Source: Tipula vernalis (lineage: Eukaryota; Arthropoda; Insecta; Diptera; Tipulidae). Taken from it: a DNA stretch of 64,000 nt. Numbering within the stretch: the first letter of the stretch is position 1; each line of letters opens with the position of its first letter. The position numbers were made by a program, and so were the translations under genes. Of the stretch, positions 1-10,141 are shown in pieces. The notes under the pieces are model-generated. The model was not told the DNA's origin and made no database searches. It was given only the letters and a program-made list of their open reading frames with translations. Where the stretch lies: NCBI GenBank assembly GCA_958295665.1, contig OY282558.1, positions 458,133,995 through 458,197,994 of the forward strand, written 5' to 3'.

Positions 1-181
1 ATGTATGGAAATAATCAACCAATTTTAACGCGGTTTGGCATAACAATTACACGTCCCGAGACCTATCATTTGAGGTATCAAGAACCGCAATCGGAGCACA
101 ATTGCAGATTTCGGATTTTTACAACTCTGAATCGGCTGAGCTATAGTAAGGTGATTTTCTTCGAATCGAACTTTCTTCGAA
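1..181 (+). repeat. Reference monomer A (181 bp)
   Basis: First half of the dimer, taken as the reference copy. It begins ATGTATGGAAATAATC and ends CTTTCTTCGAA. Variable positions used throughout this annotation, as offsets in A, are: 30 (G, or A in 'cacgg' copies), 55 (C/T), 58 (G/A), 65 (A/C), 72 (G/A), 75 (G/A, where A makes GATATC), 112 and 116 (C/T and T/G, A-type or B-type middle), 124 (A/G), 128 (T/A), 163 (G/T), 165 (A/G), 168 (G/T) and 179 (G/T). T at 163 creates an in-frame stop (TAA, or TAG with G165). Hand count gives 71 G or C of 181 and 11 CpG dinucleotides. Confidence 0.97.
9..38 (+). other. 30-bp block present in A and H, absent from B and B'
   Basis: This block is the only length difference between the two monomer types. 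In A it lies between ATGTATGG and CATAAC; in B, ATGTATGG is joined directly to TATAGC. In A the block is preceded by TATGG and itself ends TTTGG, so a TGG direct repeat brackets it. That fits B arising from an A-like ancestor by slippage deletion between short repeats. The opposite direction (insertion into a 151-bp ancestor) cannot be excluded from this window alone. Confidence 0.9.
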
Positions 182-201
182 ATGTATGGTATAGCAATTA
201 C

Positions 202-215
202 AGGTCTCGTGACCT
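202..215. other. Short dyad in B: AGGTC-N4-GACCT
   Basis: A 5-bp inverted repeat around a 4-nt centre, specific to the B-type 5' end and therefore present in B and B' units. In A the corresponding stretch is ACGTC-N4-GACCT, which has one mismatch in the arm. It could form a small hairpin or be a protein-binding dyad; nothing in the sequence proves either. Confidence 0.5.
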
Positions 216-273
216 ATCATTTAAGGTATCAAGAACCGCAATCGGAGCACAATTGCAGATTTTGGAGTTTTAC

Positions 274-293
274 AGCTCTGAATCGGCTGAGCT
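274..293. other. Short dyad shared by monomers: AGCTC-N10-GAGCT
   Basis: A 5-bp inverted repeat with a 10-nt centre, immediately followed by CTATAG. It is intact in B, and in A copies with G at offset 124. A copies with A at offset 124 (only in the first 8.6 kb, for example 1-181) have AACTC in the left arm and lose one pair. Three of the five independent kinds of indel in the window fall at the right edge of this dyad. Confidence 0.5.
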
Positions 294-2988
294 ATAGTAA
301 GGTGATTTTCTTCGAATCGATTTTTCTGTGAAATGTATGGAAATAATCAACCAATTTTAACACGGTTTGGCATAACAATTACACGTCCCGAGACCTATCA
401 TTTGAGGTATCAAGAACCGCAATCGGAGCACAATTGCAGATTTCGGATTTTTACAGCTCTGAATCGGCTGAGCTATAGTAAGGTGATTTTCTTCTAATCG
501 AACTTTCTTCGAAATGTATGGTATAGCAATTACAGGTCTCGTGACCTATCATTTAAGGTATCAAGAACCGCAATCGGAGCACAATTGCAGATTTTGGAGT
601 TTTACAGCTCTGAATCGGCTGAGCTATAGTAAGGTGATTTTCTTCGAATCGATTTTTCTGTGAAATGTATGGAAATAATCAACCAATTTTAACGCGGTTT
701 GGCATAACAATTACACGTCCCGAGACCTATCATTTGAGGTATCAAGAACCGCAATCGGAGCACAATTGCAGATTTCGGATTTTTACAACTCTGAATCGGC
801 TGAGCTATAGTAAGGTGATTTTCTTCGAATCGAACTTTCTTCGAAATGTATGGTATAGCAATTACAGGTCTCGTGACCTATCATTTAAGGTATCAAGAAC
901 CGCAATCGGAGCACAATTGCAGATTTTGGAGTTTTACAGCTCTGAATCGGCTGAGCTATAGTAAGGTGATTTTCTTCGAATCGATTTTTCTGTGAAATGT
1001 ATGGAAATAATCAACCAATTTTAACGCGGTTTGGCATAACAATTACACGTCCCGAGACCTATCATTTGAGGTATCAAGAACCGCAATCGGAGCACAATTG
1101 CAGATTTCGGATTTTTACAGCTCTGAATCGGCTGAGCTATAGTAAGGTGATTTTCTTCTAATCGAACTTTCTTCGAAATGTATGGTATAGCAATTACAGG
1201 TCTCGTGACCTATCATTTAAGGTATCAAGAACCGCAATCGGAGCACAATTGCAGATTTTGGAGTTTTACAGCTCTGAATCGGCTGAGCTATAGTAAGGTG
1301 ATTTTCTTCGAATCGATTTTTCTGTGAAATGTATGGAAATAATCAACCAATTTTAACACGGTTTGGCATAACAATTACACGTCCCGAGACCTATCATTTG
1401 AGGTATCAAGAACCGCAATCGGAGCACAATTGCAGATTTCGGATTTTTACAGCTCTGAATCGGCTGAGCTATAGTAAGGTGATTTTCTTCTAATCGAACT
1501 TTCTTCGAAATGTATGGTATAGCAATTACAGGTCTCGTGACCTATCATTTAAGGTATCAAGAACCGCAATCGGAGCACAATTGCAGATTTTGGAGTTTTA
1601 CAGCTCTGAATCGGCTGAGCTATAGTAAGGTGATTTTCTTCGAATCGATTTTTCTGTGAAATGTATGGAAATAATCAACCAATTTTAACGCGGTTTGGCA
1701 TAACAATTACACGTCCCGAGACCTATCATTTGAGGTATCAAGAACCGCAATCGGAGCACAATTGCAGATTTCGGATTTTTACAACTCTGAATCGGCTGAG
1801 CTATAGTAAGGTGATTTTCTTCGAATCGAACTTTCTTCGAAATGTATGGTATAGCAATTACAGGTCTCGTGACCTATCATTTAAGGTATCAAGAACCGCA
1901 ATCGGAGCACAATTGCAGATTTTGGAGTTTTACAGCTCTGAATCGGCTGAGCTATAGTAAGGTGATTTTCTTCGAATCGATTTTTCTGTGAAATGTATGG
2001 AAATAATCAACCAATTTTAACACGGTTTGGCATAACAATTACACGTCCCGAGACCTATCATTTGAGGTATCAAGAACCGCAATCGGAGCACAATTGCAGA
2101 TTTCGGATTTTTACAGCTCTGAATCGGCTGAGCTATAGTAAGGTGATTTTCTTCTAATCGAACTTTCTTCGAAATGTATGGTATAGCAATTACAGGTCTC
2201 GTGACCTATCATTTAAGGTATCAAGAACCGCAATCGGAGCACAATTGCAGATTTTGGAGTTTTACAGCTCTGAATCGGCTGAGCTATAGTAAGGTGATTT
2301 TCTTCGAATCGATTTTTCTGTGAAATGTATGGAAATAATCAACCAATTTTAACGCGGTTTGGCATAACAATTACACGTCCCGAGACCTATCATTTGAGGT
2401 ATCAAGAACCGCAATCGGAGCACAATTGCAGATTTCGGATTTTTACAGCTCTGAATCGGCTGAGCTATAGTTAGGTGATTTTCTTCTAATCGAACTTTCT
2501 TCGAAATGTATGGTATAGCAATTACAGGTCTCGTGACCTATCATTTAAGGTATCAAGAACCGCAATCGGAGCACAATTGCAGATTTTGGAGTTTTACAGC
2601 TCTGAATCGGCTGAGCTATAGTAAGGTGATTTTCTTCGAATCGATTTTTCTGTGAAATGTATGGAAATAATCAACCAATTTTAACACGGTTTGGCATAAC
2701 AATTACACGTCCCGAGACCTATCATTTGAGGTATCAAGAACCGCAATCGGAGCACAATTGCAGATTTCGGATTTTTACAGCTCTGAATCGGCTGAGCTAT
2801 AGTAAGGTGATTTTCTTCTAATCGAACTTTCTTCGAAATGTATGGTATAGCAATTACAGGTCTCGTGACCTATCATTTAAGGTATCAAGAACCGCAATCG
2901 GAGCACAATTGCAGATTTTGGAGTTTTACAGCTCTGAATCGGCTGAGCTATAGTAAGGTGATTTTCTTCGAATCGATTTTTCTGTGAA

Positions 2989-4316
2989 ATGTATGGAAAT
3001 AATCAACCAATTTTAACGCGGTTTGGCATAACAATTACACGTCCCGAGACCTATCATTTGAGGTATCAAGAACCGCAATCGGAGCACAATTGCAGATTTC
3101 GGATTTTTACAACTCTGAATCGGCTGAGCTATAGTAAGGTGATTTTCTTCGAATCGAACTTTCTTCGAAATGTATGGTATAGCAATTACAGGTCTCGTGA
3201 CCTATCATTTAAGGTATCAAGAACCGCAATCGGAGCACAATTGCAGATTTTGGAGTTTTACAGCTCTGAATCGGCTGAGCTATAGTAAGGTGATTTTCTT
3301 CGAATCGATTTTTCTGTGAAATGTATGGAAATAATCAACCAATTTTAACGCGGTTTGGCATAACAATTACACGTCCCGAGACCTATCATTTGAGGTATCA
3401 AGAACCGCAATCGGAGCACAATTGCAGATTTCGGATTTTTACAACTCTGAATCGGCTGAGCTATAGTAAGGTGATTTTCTTCGAATCGAACTTTCTTCGA
3501 AATGTATGGTATAGCAATTACAGGTCTCGTGACCTATCATTTAAGGTATCAAGAACCGCAATCGGAGCACAATTGCAGATTTTGGAGTTTTACAGCTCTG
3601 AATCGGCTGAGCTATAGTAAGGTGATTTTCTTCGAATCGATTTTTCTGTGAAATGTATGGAAATAATCAACCAATTTTAACGCGGTTTGGCATAACAATT
3701 ACACGTCCCGAGACCTATCATTTAAGGTATCAAGAACCGCAATCGGAGCACAATTGCAGATTTCGGATTTTTACAACTCTGAATCGGCTGAGCTATAGTA
3801 AGGTGATTTTCTTCGAATCGAACTTTCTTCGAAATGTATGGTATAGCAATTACAGGTCTCGTGACCTATCATTTAAGGTATCAAGAACCGCAATCGGAGC
3901 ACAATTGCAGATTTTGGAGTTTTACAGCTCTGAATCGGCTGAGCTATAGTAAGGTGATTTTCTTCGAATCGATTTTTCTGTGAAATGTATGGAAATAATC
4001 AACCAATTTTAACGCGGTTTGGCATAACAATTACACGTCCCGAGACCTATCATTTGAGGTATCAAGAACCGCAATCGGAGCACAATTGCAGATTTCGGAT
4101 TTTTACAACTCTGAATCGGCTGAGCTATAGTAAGGTGATTTTCTTCGAATCGAACTTTCTTCGAAATGTATGGTATAGCAATTACAGGTCTCGTGACCTA
4201 TCATTTAAGGTATCAAGAACCGCAATCGGAGCACAATTGCAGATTTTGGAGTTTTACAGCTCTGAATCGGCTGAGCTATAGTAAGGTGATTTTCTTCGAA
4301 TCGATTTTTCTGTGAA
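2989..4316 (+). repeat. Run of four consecutive open-class dimers
   Basis: Dimers at 2989, 3321, 3653 and 3985 all carry G163 and A124 in A, so they look like a local amplification of one dimer type. The third copy differs by A at offset 72 of A. Elsewhere in region 1, open-class dimers are usually separated by T163 dimers. Confidence 0.85.
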
Positions 4317-5644
4317 ATGTATGGAAATAATCAACCAATTTTAACACGGTTTGGCATAACAATTACACGTCCCGAGACCTATCATTTGAGGTATCAAGAA
4401 CCGCAATCGGAGCACAATTGCAGATTTCGGATTTTTACAGCTCTGAATCGGCTGAGCTATAGTAAGGTGATTTTCTTCTAATCGAACTTTCTTCGAAATG
4501 TATGGTATAGCAATTACAGGTCTCGTGACCTATCATTTGAGGTATCAAGAACCGCAATCGGAGCACAATTGCAGATTTTGGAGTTTTACAGCTCTGAATC
4601 GGCTGAGCTATAGTAAGGTGATTTTCTTCGAATCGATTTTTCTGTGAAATGTATGGAAATAATCAACCAATTTTAACGCGGTTTGGCATAACAATTACAC
4701 GTCCCGAGACCTATCATTTGAGGTATCAAGAACCGCAATCGGAGCACAATTGCAGATTTCGGATTTTTACAACTCTGAATCGGCTGAGCTATAGTAAGGT
4801 GATTTTCTTCGAATCGAACTTTCTTCGAAATGTATGGTATAGCAATTACAGGTCTCGTGACCTATCATTTAAGGTATCAAGAACCGCAATCGGAGCACAA
4901 TTGCAGATTTTGGAGTTTTACAGCTCTGAATCGGCTGAGCTATAGTAAGGTGATTTTCTTCGAATCGATTTTTCTGTGAAATGTATGGAAATAATCAACC
5001 AATTTTAACGCGGTTTGGCATAACAATTACACGTCCCGAGACCTATCATTTGAGGTATCAAGAACCGCAATCGGAGCACAATTGCAGATTTCGGATTTTT
5101 ACAGCTCTGAATCGGCTGAGCTATAGTAAGGTGATTTTCTTCTAATCGAACTTTCTTCGAAATGTATGGTATAGCAATTACAGGTCTCGTGACCTATCAT
5201 TTAAGGTATCAAGAACCGCAATCGGAGCACAATTGCAGATTTTGGAGTTTTACAGCTCTGAATCGGCTGAGCTATAGTAAGGTGATTTTCTTCGAATCGA
5301 TTTTTCTGTGAAATGTATGGAAATAATCAACCAATTTTAACGCGGTTTGGCATAACAATTACACGTCCCGAGACCTATCATTTAAGGTATCAAGAACCGC
5401 AATCGGAGCACAATTGCAGATTTCGGATTTTTACAACTCTGAATCGGCTGAGCTATAGTAAGGTGATTTTCTTCTAATCGAACTTTCTTCTAAATGTATG
5501 GTATAGCAATTACAGGTCTCGTGACCTATCATTTAAGGTATCAAGAACCGCAATCGGAGCACAATTGCAGATTTTGGAGTTTTACAGCTCTGAATCGGCT
5601 GAGCTATAGTAAGGTGATTTTCTTCGAATCGATTTTTCTGTGAA

Positions 5645-8600
5645 ATGTATGGAAATAATCAACCAATTTTAACGCGGTTTGGCATAACAATTACACGTCC
5701 CGAGACCTATCATTTGAGGTATCAAGAACCGCAATCGGAGCACAATTGCAGATTTCGGATTTTTACAACTCTGAATCGGCTGAGCTATAGTAAGGTGATT
5801 TTCTTCGAATCGAACTTTCTTCGAAATGTATGGTATAGCAATTACAGGTCTCGTGACCTATCATTTAAGGTATCAAGAACCGCAATCGGAGCACAATTGC
5901 AGATTTTGGAGTTTTACAGCTCTGAATCGGCTGAGCTATAGTAAGGTGATTTTCTTCGAATCGATTTTTCTGTGAAATGTATGGAAATAATCAACCAATT
6001 TTAACACGGTTTGGCATAACAATTACACGTCCCGAGACCTATCATTTGAGGTATCAAGAACCGCAATCGGAGCACAATTGCAGATTTCGGATTTTTACAG
6101 CTCTGAATCGGCTGAGCTATAGTAAGGTGATTTTCTTCTAATCGAACTTTCTTCGAAATGTATGGTATAGCAATTACAGGTCTCGTGACCTATCATTTGA
6201 GGTATCAAGAACCGCAATCGGAGCACAATTGCAGATTTTGGAGTTTTACAGCTCTGAATCGGCTGAGCTATAGTAAGGTGATTTTCTTCGAATCGATTTT
6301 TCTGTGAAATGTATGGAAATAATCAACCAATTTTAACGCGGTTTGGCATAACAATTACACGTCCCGAGACCTATCATTTGAGGTATCAAGAACCGCAATC
6401 GGAGCACAATTGCAGATTTCGGATTTTTACAGCTCTGAATCGGCTGAGCTATAGTAAGGTGATTTTCTTCTAATCGAACTTTCTTCGAAATGTATGGTAT
6501 AGCAATTACAGGTCTCGTGACCTATCATTTAAGGTATCAAGAACCGCAATCGGAGCACAATTGCAGATTTTGGAGTTTTACAGCTCTGAATCGGCTGAGC
6601 TATAGTAAGGTGATTTTCTTCGAATCGATTTTTCTGTGAAATGTATGGAAATAATCAACCAATTTTAACACGGTTTGGCATAACAATTACACGTCCCGAG
6701 ACCTATCATTTGAGGTATCAAGAACCGCAATCGGAGCACAATTGCAGATTTCGGATTTTTACAACTCTGAATCGGCTGAGCTATAGTAAGGTGATTTTCT
6801 TCGAATCGAACTTTCTTCGAAATGTATGGTATAGCAATTACAGGTCTCGTGACCTATCATTTAAGGTATCAAGAACCGCAATCGGAGCACAATTGCAGAT
6901 TTTGGAGTTTTACAGCTCTGAATCGGCTGAGCTATAGTAAGGTGATTTTCTTCGAATCGATTTTTCTGTGAAATGTATGGAAATAATCAACCAATTTTAA
7001 CGCGGTTTGGCATAACAATTACACGTCCCGAGACCTATCATTTGAGGTATCAAGAACCGCAATCGGAGCACAATTGCAGATTTCGGATTTTTACAGCTCT
7101 GAATCGGCTGAGCTATAGTAAGGTGATTTTCTTCGAATCGAACTTTCTTCGAAATGTATGGTATAGCAATTACAGGTCTCGTGACCTATCATTTAAGGTA
7201 TCAAGAACCGCAATCGGAGCACAATTGCAGATTTTGGAGTTTTACAGCTCTGAATCGGCTGAGCTATAGTAAGGTGATTTTCTTCGAATCGATTTTTCTG
7301 TGAAATGTATGGAAATAATCAACCAATTTTAACGCGGTTTGGCATAACAATTACACGTCCCGAGACCTATCATTTGAGGTATCAAGAACCGCAATCGGAG
7401 CACAATTGCAGATTTCGGATTTTTACAACTCTGAATCGGCTGAGCTATAGTAAGGTGATTTTCTTCGAATCGAACTTTCTTCGAAATGTATGGTATAGCA
7501 ATTACAGGTCTCGTGACCTATCATTTAAGGTATCAAGAACCGCAATCGGAGCACAATTGCAGATTTTGGAGTTTTACAGCTCTGAATCGGCTGAGCTATA
7601 GTAAGGTGATTTTCTTCGAATCGATTTTTCTGTGAAATGTATGGAAATAATCAACCAATTTTAACACGGTTTGGCATAACAATTACACGTCCCGAGACCT
7701 ATCATTTGAGGTATCAAGAACCGCAATCGGAGCACAATTGCAGATTTCGGATTTTTACAGCTCTGAATCGGCTGAGCTATAGTAAGGTGATTTTCTTCTA
7801 ATCGAACTTTCTTCGAAATGTATGGTATAGCAATTACAGGTCTCGTGACCTATCATTTGAGGTATCAAGAACCGCAATCGGAGCACAATTGCAGATTTTG
7901 GAGTTTTACAGCTCTGAATCGGCTGAGCTATAGTAAGGTGATTTTCTTCGAATCGATTTTTCTGTGAAATGTATGGAAATAATCAACCAATTTTAACGCG
8001 GTTTGGCATAACAATTACACGTCCCGAGACCTATCATTTGAGGTATCAAGAACCGCAATCGGAGCACAATTGCAGATTTCGGATTTTTACAGCTCTGAAT
8101 CGGCTGAGCTATAGTAAGGTGATTTTCTTCTAATCGAACTTTCTTCTAAATGTATGGTATAGCAATTACAGGTCTCGTGACCTATCATTTAAGGTATCAA
8201 GAACCGCAATCGGAGCACAATTGCAGATTTTGGAGTTTTACAGCTCTGAATCGGCTGAGCTATAGTAAGGTGATTTTCTTCGAATCGATTTTTCTGTGAA
8301 ATGTATGGAAATAATCAACCAATTTTAACGCGGTTTGGCATAACAATTACACGTCCCGAGACCTATCATTTGAGGTATCAAGAACCGCAATCGGAGCACA
8401 ATTGCAGATTTCGGATTTTTACAACTCTGAATCGGCTGAGCTATAGTAAGGTGATTTTCTTCGAATCGAACTTTCTTCGAAATGTATGGTATAGCAATTA
8501 CAGGTCTCGTGACCTATCATTTAAGGTATCAAGAACCGCAATCGGAGCACAATTGCAGATTTTGGAGTTTTACAGCTCTGAATCGGCTGAGCTATAGTAA

Positions 8601-9296
8601 GGTGATTTTCTTCGAATCGATTTTTCTGTGAAATGTATGGAAATAATCAACCAATTTTAACACGGTTTGGCATAACAATTACACGTCCCGAGACCTATCA
8701 TTTGAGGTATCAAGAACCGCAATCGGAGCACAATTGCAGATTTCGGATTTTTACAGCTCTGAATCGGCTGAGCTATAGTAAGGTGATTTTCTTCTAATCG
8801 AACTTTCTTCGAAATGTATGGTATAGCAATTACAGGTCTCGTGACCTATCATTTGAGGTATCAAGAACCGCAATCGGAGCACAATTGCAGATTTTGGAGT
8901 TTTACAGCTCTGAATCGGCTGAGCTATAGTAAGGTGATTTTCTTCGAATCGATTTTTCTGTGAAATGTATGGAAATAATCAACCAATTTTAACGCGGTTT
9001 GGCATAACAATTACACGTCCCGAGACCTATCATTTGAGGTATCAAGAACCGCAATCGGAGCACAATTGCAGATTTCGGATTTTTACAGCTCTGAATCGGC
9101 TGAGCTATAGTAAGGTGATTTTCTTCTAATCGAACTTTCTTCGAAATGTATGGTATAGCAATTACAGGTCTCGTGACCTATCATTTAAGGTATCAAGAAC
9201 CGCAATCGGAGCACAATTGCAGATTTTGGAGTTTTACAGCTCTGAATCGGCTGAGCTATAGTAAGGTGATTTTCTTCGAATCGATTTTTCTGTGAA
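5645..9296 (+). repeat. 996-bp higher-order repeat (three dimers)
   Basis: The order open-class dimer, then 'cacgg' dimer whose B has TTTGAGG instead of TTTAAGG, then 'cgcgg' T163 dimer recurs at 5645-6640, 7305-8300 and 8301-9296. The last two copies are adjacent. Dimers at 6641 and 6973 are extra open-class copies between the first and second. The third dimer at 7969 also has T179 (CTTCTAAATG), a variant shared with 5313. The unusual B variant (G at its TTTAAGG site) appears at 4317, 5977, 7637 and 8633, which marks the higher-order unit. Confidence 0.8.
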
Positions 9297-9960
9297 ATGT
9301 ATGGAAATAATCAACCAATTTTAACGCGGTTTGGCATAACAATTACACGTCCCGAGACCTATCATTTGAGGTATCAAGAACCGCAATCGGAGCACAATTG
9401 CAGATTTCGGATTTTTACAGCTCTGAATCGGCTGAGCTATAGTAAGGTGATTTTCTTCTAATCGAACTTTCTTCGAAATGTATGGTATAGCAATTACAGG
9501 TCTCGTGACCTATCATTTAAGGTATCAAGAACCGCAATCGGAGCACAATTGCAGATTTTGGAGTTTTACAGCTCTGAATCGGCTGAGCTATAGTAAGGTG
9601 ATTTTCTTCGAATCGATTTTTCTGTGAAATGTATGGAAATAATCAACCAATTTTAACGCGGTTTGGCATAACAATTACACGTCCCGAGACCTATCATTTG
9701 AGGTATCAAGAACCGCAATCGGAGCACAATTGCAGATTTCGGATTTTTACAGCTCTGAATCGGCTGAGCTATAGTAAGGTGATTTTCTTCTAATCGAACT
9801 TTCTTCGAAATGTATGGTAAAGCAATTACAGGTCTCGTGACCTATCATTTAAGGTATCAAGAACCGCAATCGGAGCACAATTGCAGATTTTGGAGTTTTA
9901 CAGCTCTGAATCGGCTGAGCTATAGTAAGGTGATTTTCTTCGAATCGATTTTTCTGTGAA

Positions 9961-10141
9961 ATGTATGGAAATAATCAACCAATTTTAACACGGTTTGGCA
10001 TAACAATTACACGTCCCGAGACCTATCATTTGAGGTGTCAAGAACCGCAATCGGAGCACAATTGCAGATTTTGGAGTTTTACAGCTCTGAATCGGCTGAG
10101 CTATAGTAAGGTGATTTTCTTCGAATCGATTTTTCTGTGAA
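9961..10141 (+). repeat. H unit (A/B recombinant monomer), first copy
   Basis: A 181-bp unit with the A 5' end, including the 30-bp block, but the B-type middle (TTTGGAG) and B-type 3' end (CGATTTTTCTGTGAA). It interrupts the 332-bp register for the first time and shifts it by 181 bp. It has 'cacgg' at offset 30 and a private substitution (GAGGTGTCA). The exchange point lies in the stretch shared by A and B between offsets 63 and 112. Confidence 0.92.

Larger units (their letters stand above)
182..332 (+). repeat. Reference monomer B (151 bp)
   Basis: Second half of the dimer. It begins ATGTATGGTATAGC and ends ATTTTTCTGTGAA. Aligned to A after removing A's extra 30 bp, it differs at about 13 of 151 positions, clustered near the 5' end (ATAGC versus ATAAC, AGGTCTCGTGACC versus ACGTCCCGAGACC), in the middle (TTTGGAG versus TTCGGAT) and at the 3' end. 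B is more conserved along the array than A. Its main variants are T at offset 58 (ACCGTAATC, mostly 31-48 kb), A at offset 9 (GGAATAGC, only after 57 kb), A at offset 11 (at about 9.8 and 18.6 kb), G at offset 100 and a 23-bp net deletion in three copies. Confidence 0.97.
1..9960 (+). repeat. Region 1: 30 consecutive 332-bp A-B dimers without any indel
   Basis: Dimers start at 1 + 332n for n = 0 to 29 and fill this segment exactly. Variation is by substitution only. Three A classes alternate: an open class (G163, usually A124 and G30; dimers at 1, 665, 1661, 2989, 3321, 3653, 3985, 4649, 5645, 6641, 6973, 7305, 8301), a 'cacgg' class with T163 (333, 1329, 1993, 2657, 4317, 5977, 7637, 8633) and a 'cgcgg' class with T163. 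The open-class dimer at 6641 is exceptional in having A30, and the one at 6973 in having G124. The A124 variant occurs only here and disappears after the dimer at 8301. No H or B' units are present. Confidence 0.95.

Noticed and set aside
1..297. 98-codon open reading frame and its 29 similar copies up to 26821, plus 57752-58048 and 59080-59376, as a small protein family
   Set aside because: The frame covers both monomers and reads their shared sequence in two different frames. Sister dimers with T at A offset 163 stop at codon 55 with no other sign of decay, and there are no gene features or unique flanks. They are by-products of the satellite.
160..318. tRNA gene or tRNA-derived unit
   Set aside because: Only a B-box-like core is present. 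No cloverleaf arms or anticodon stem can be built around it, and the A-box-like match is incomplete and 120 bp away.
1..332. CENP-B box
   Set aside because: I compared the 17-bp consensus pattern (NTTCGNNNNANNCGGGN) and its reverse with the monomer. TTCG and CCCG occur but never at the required spacing.
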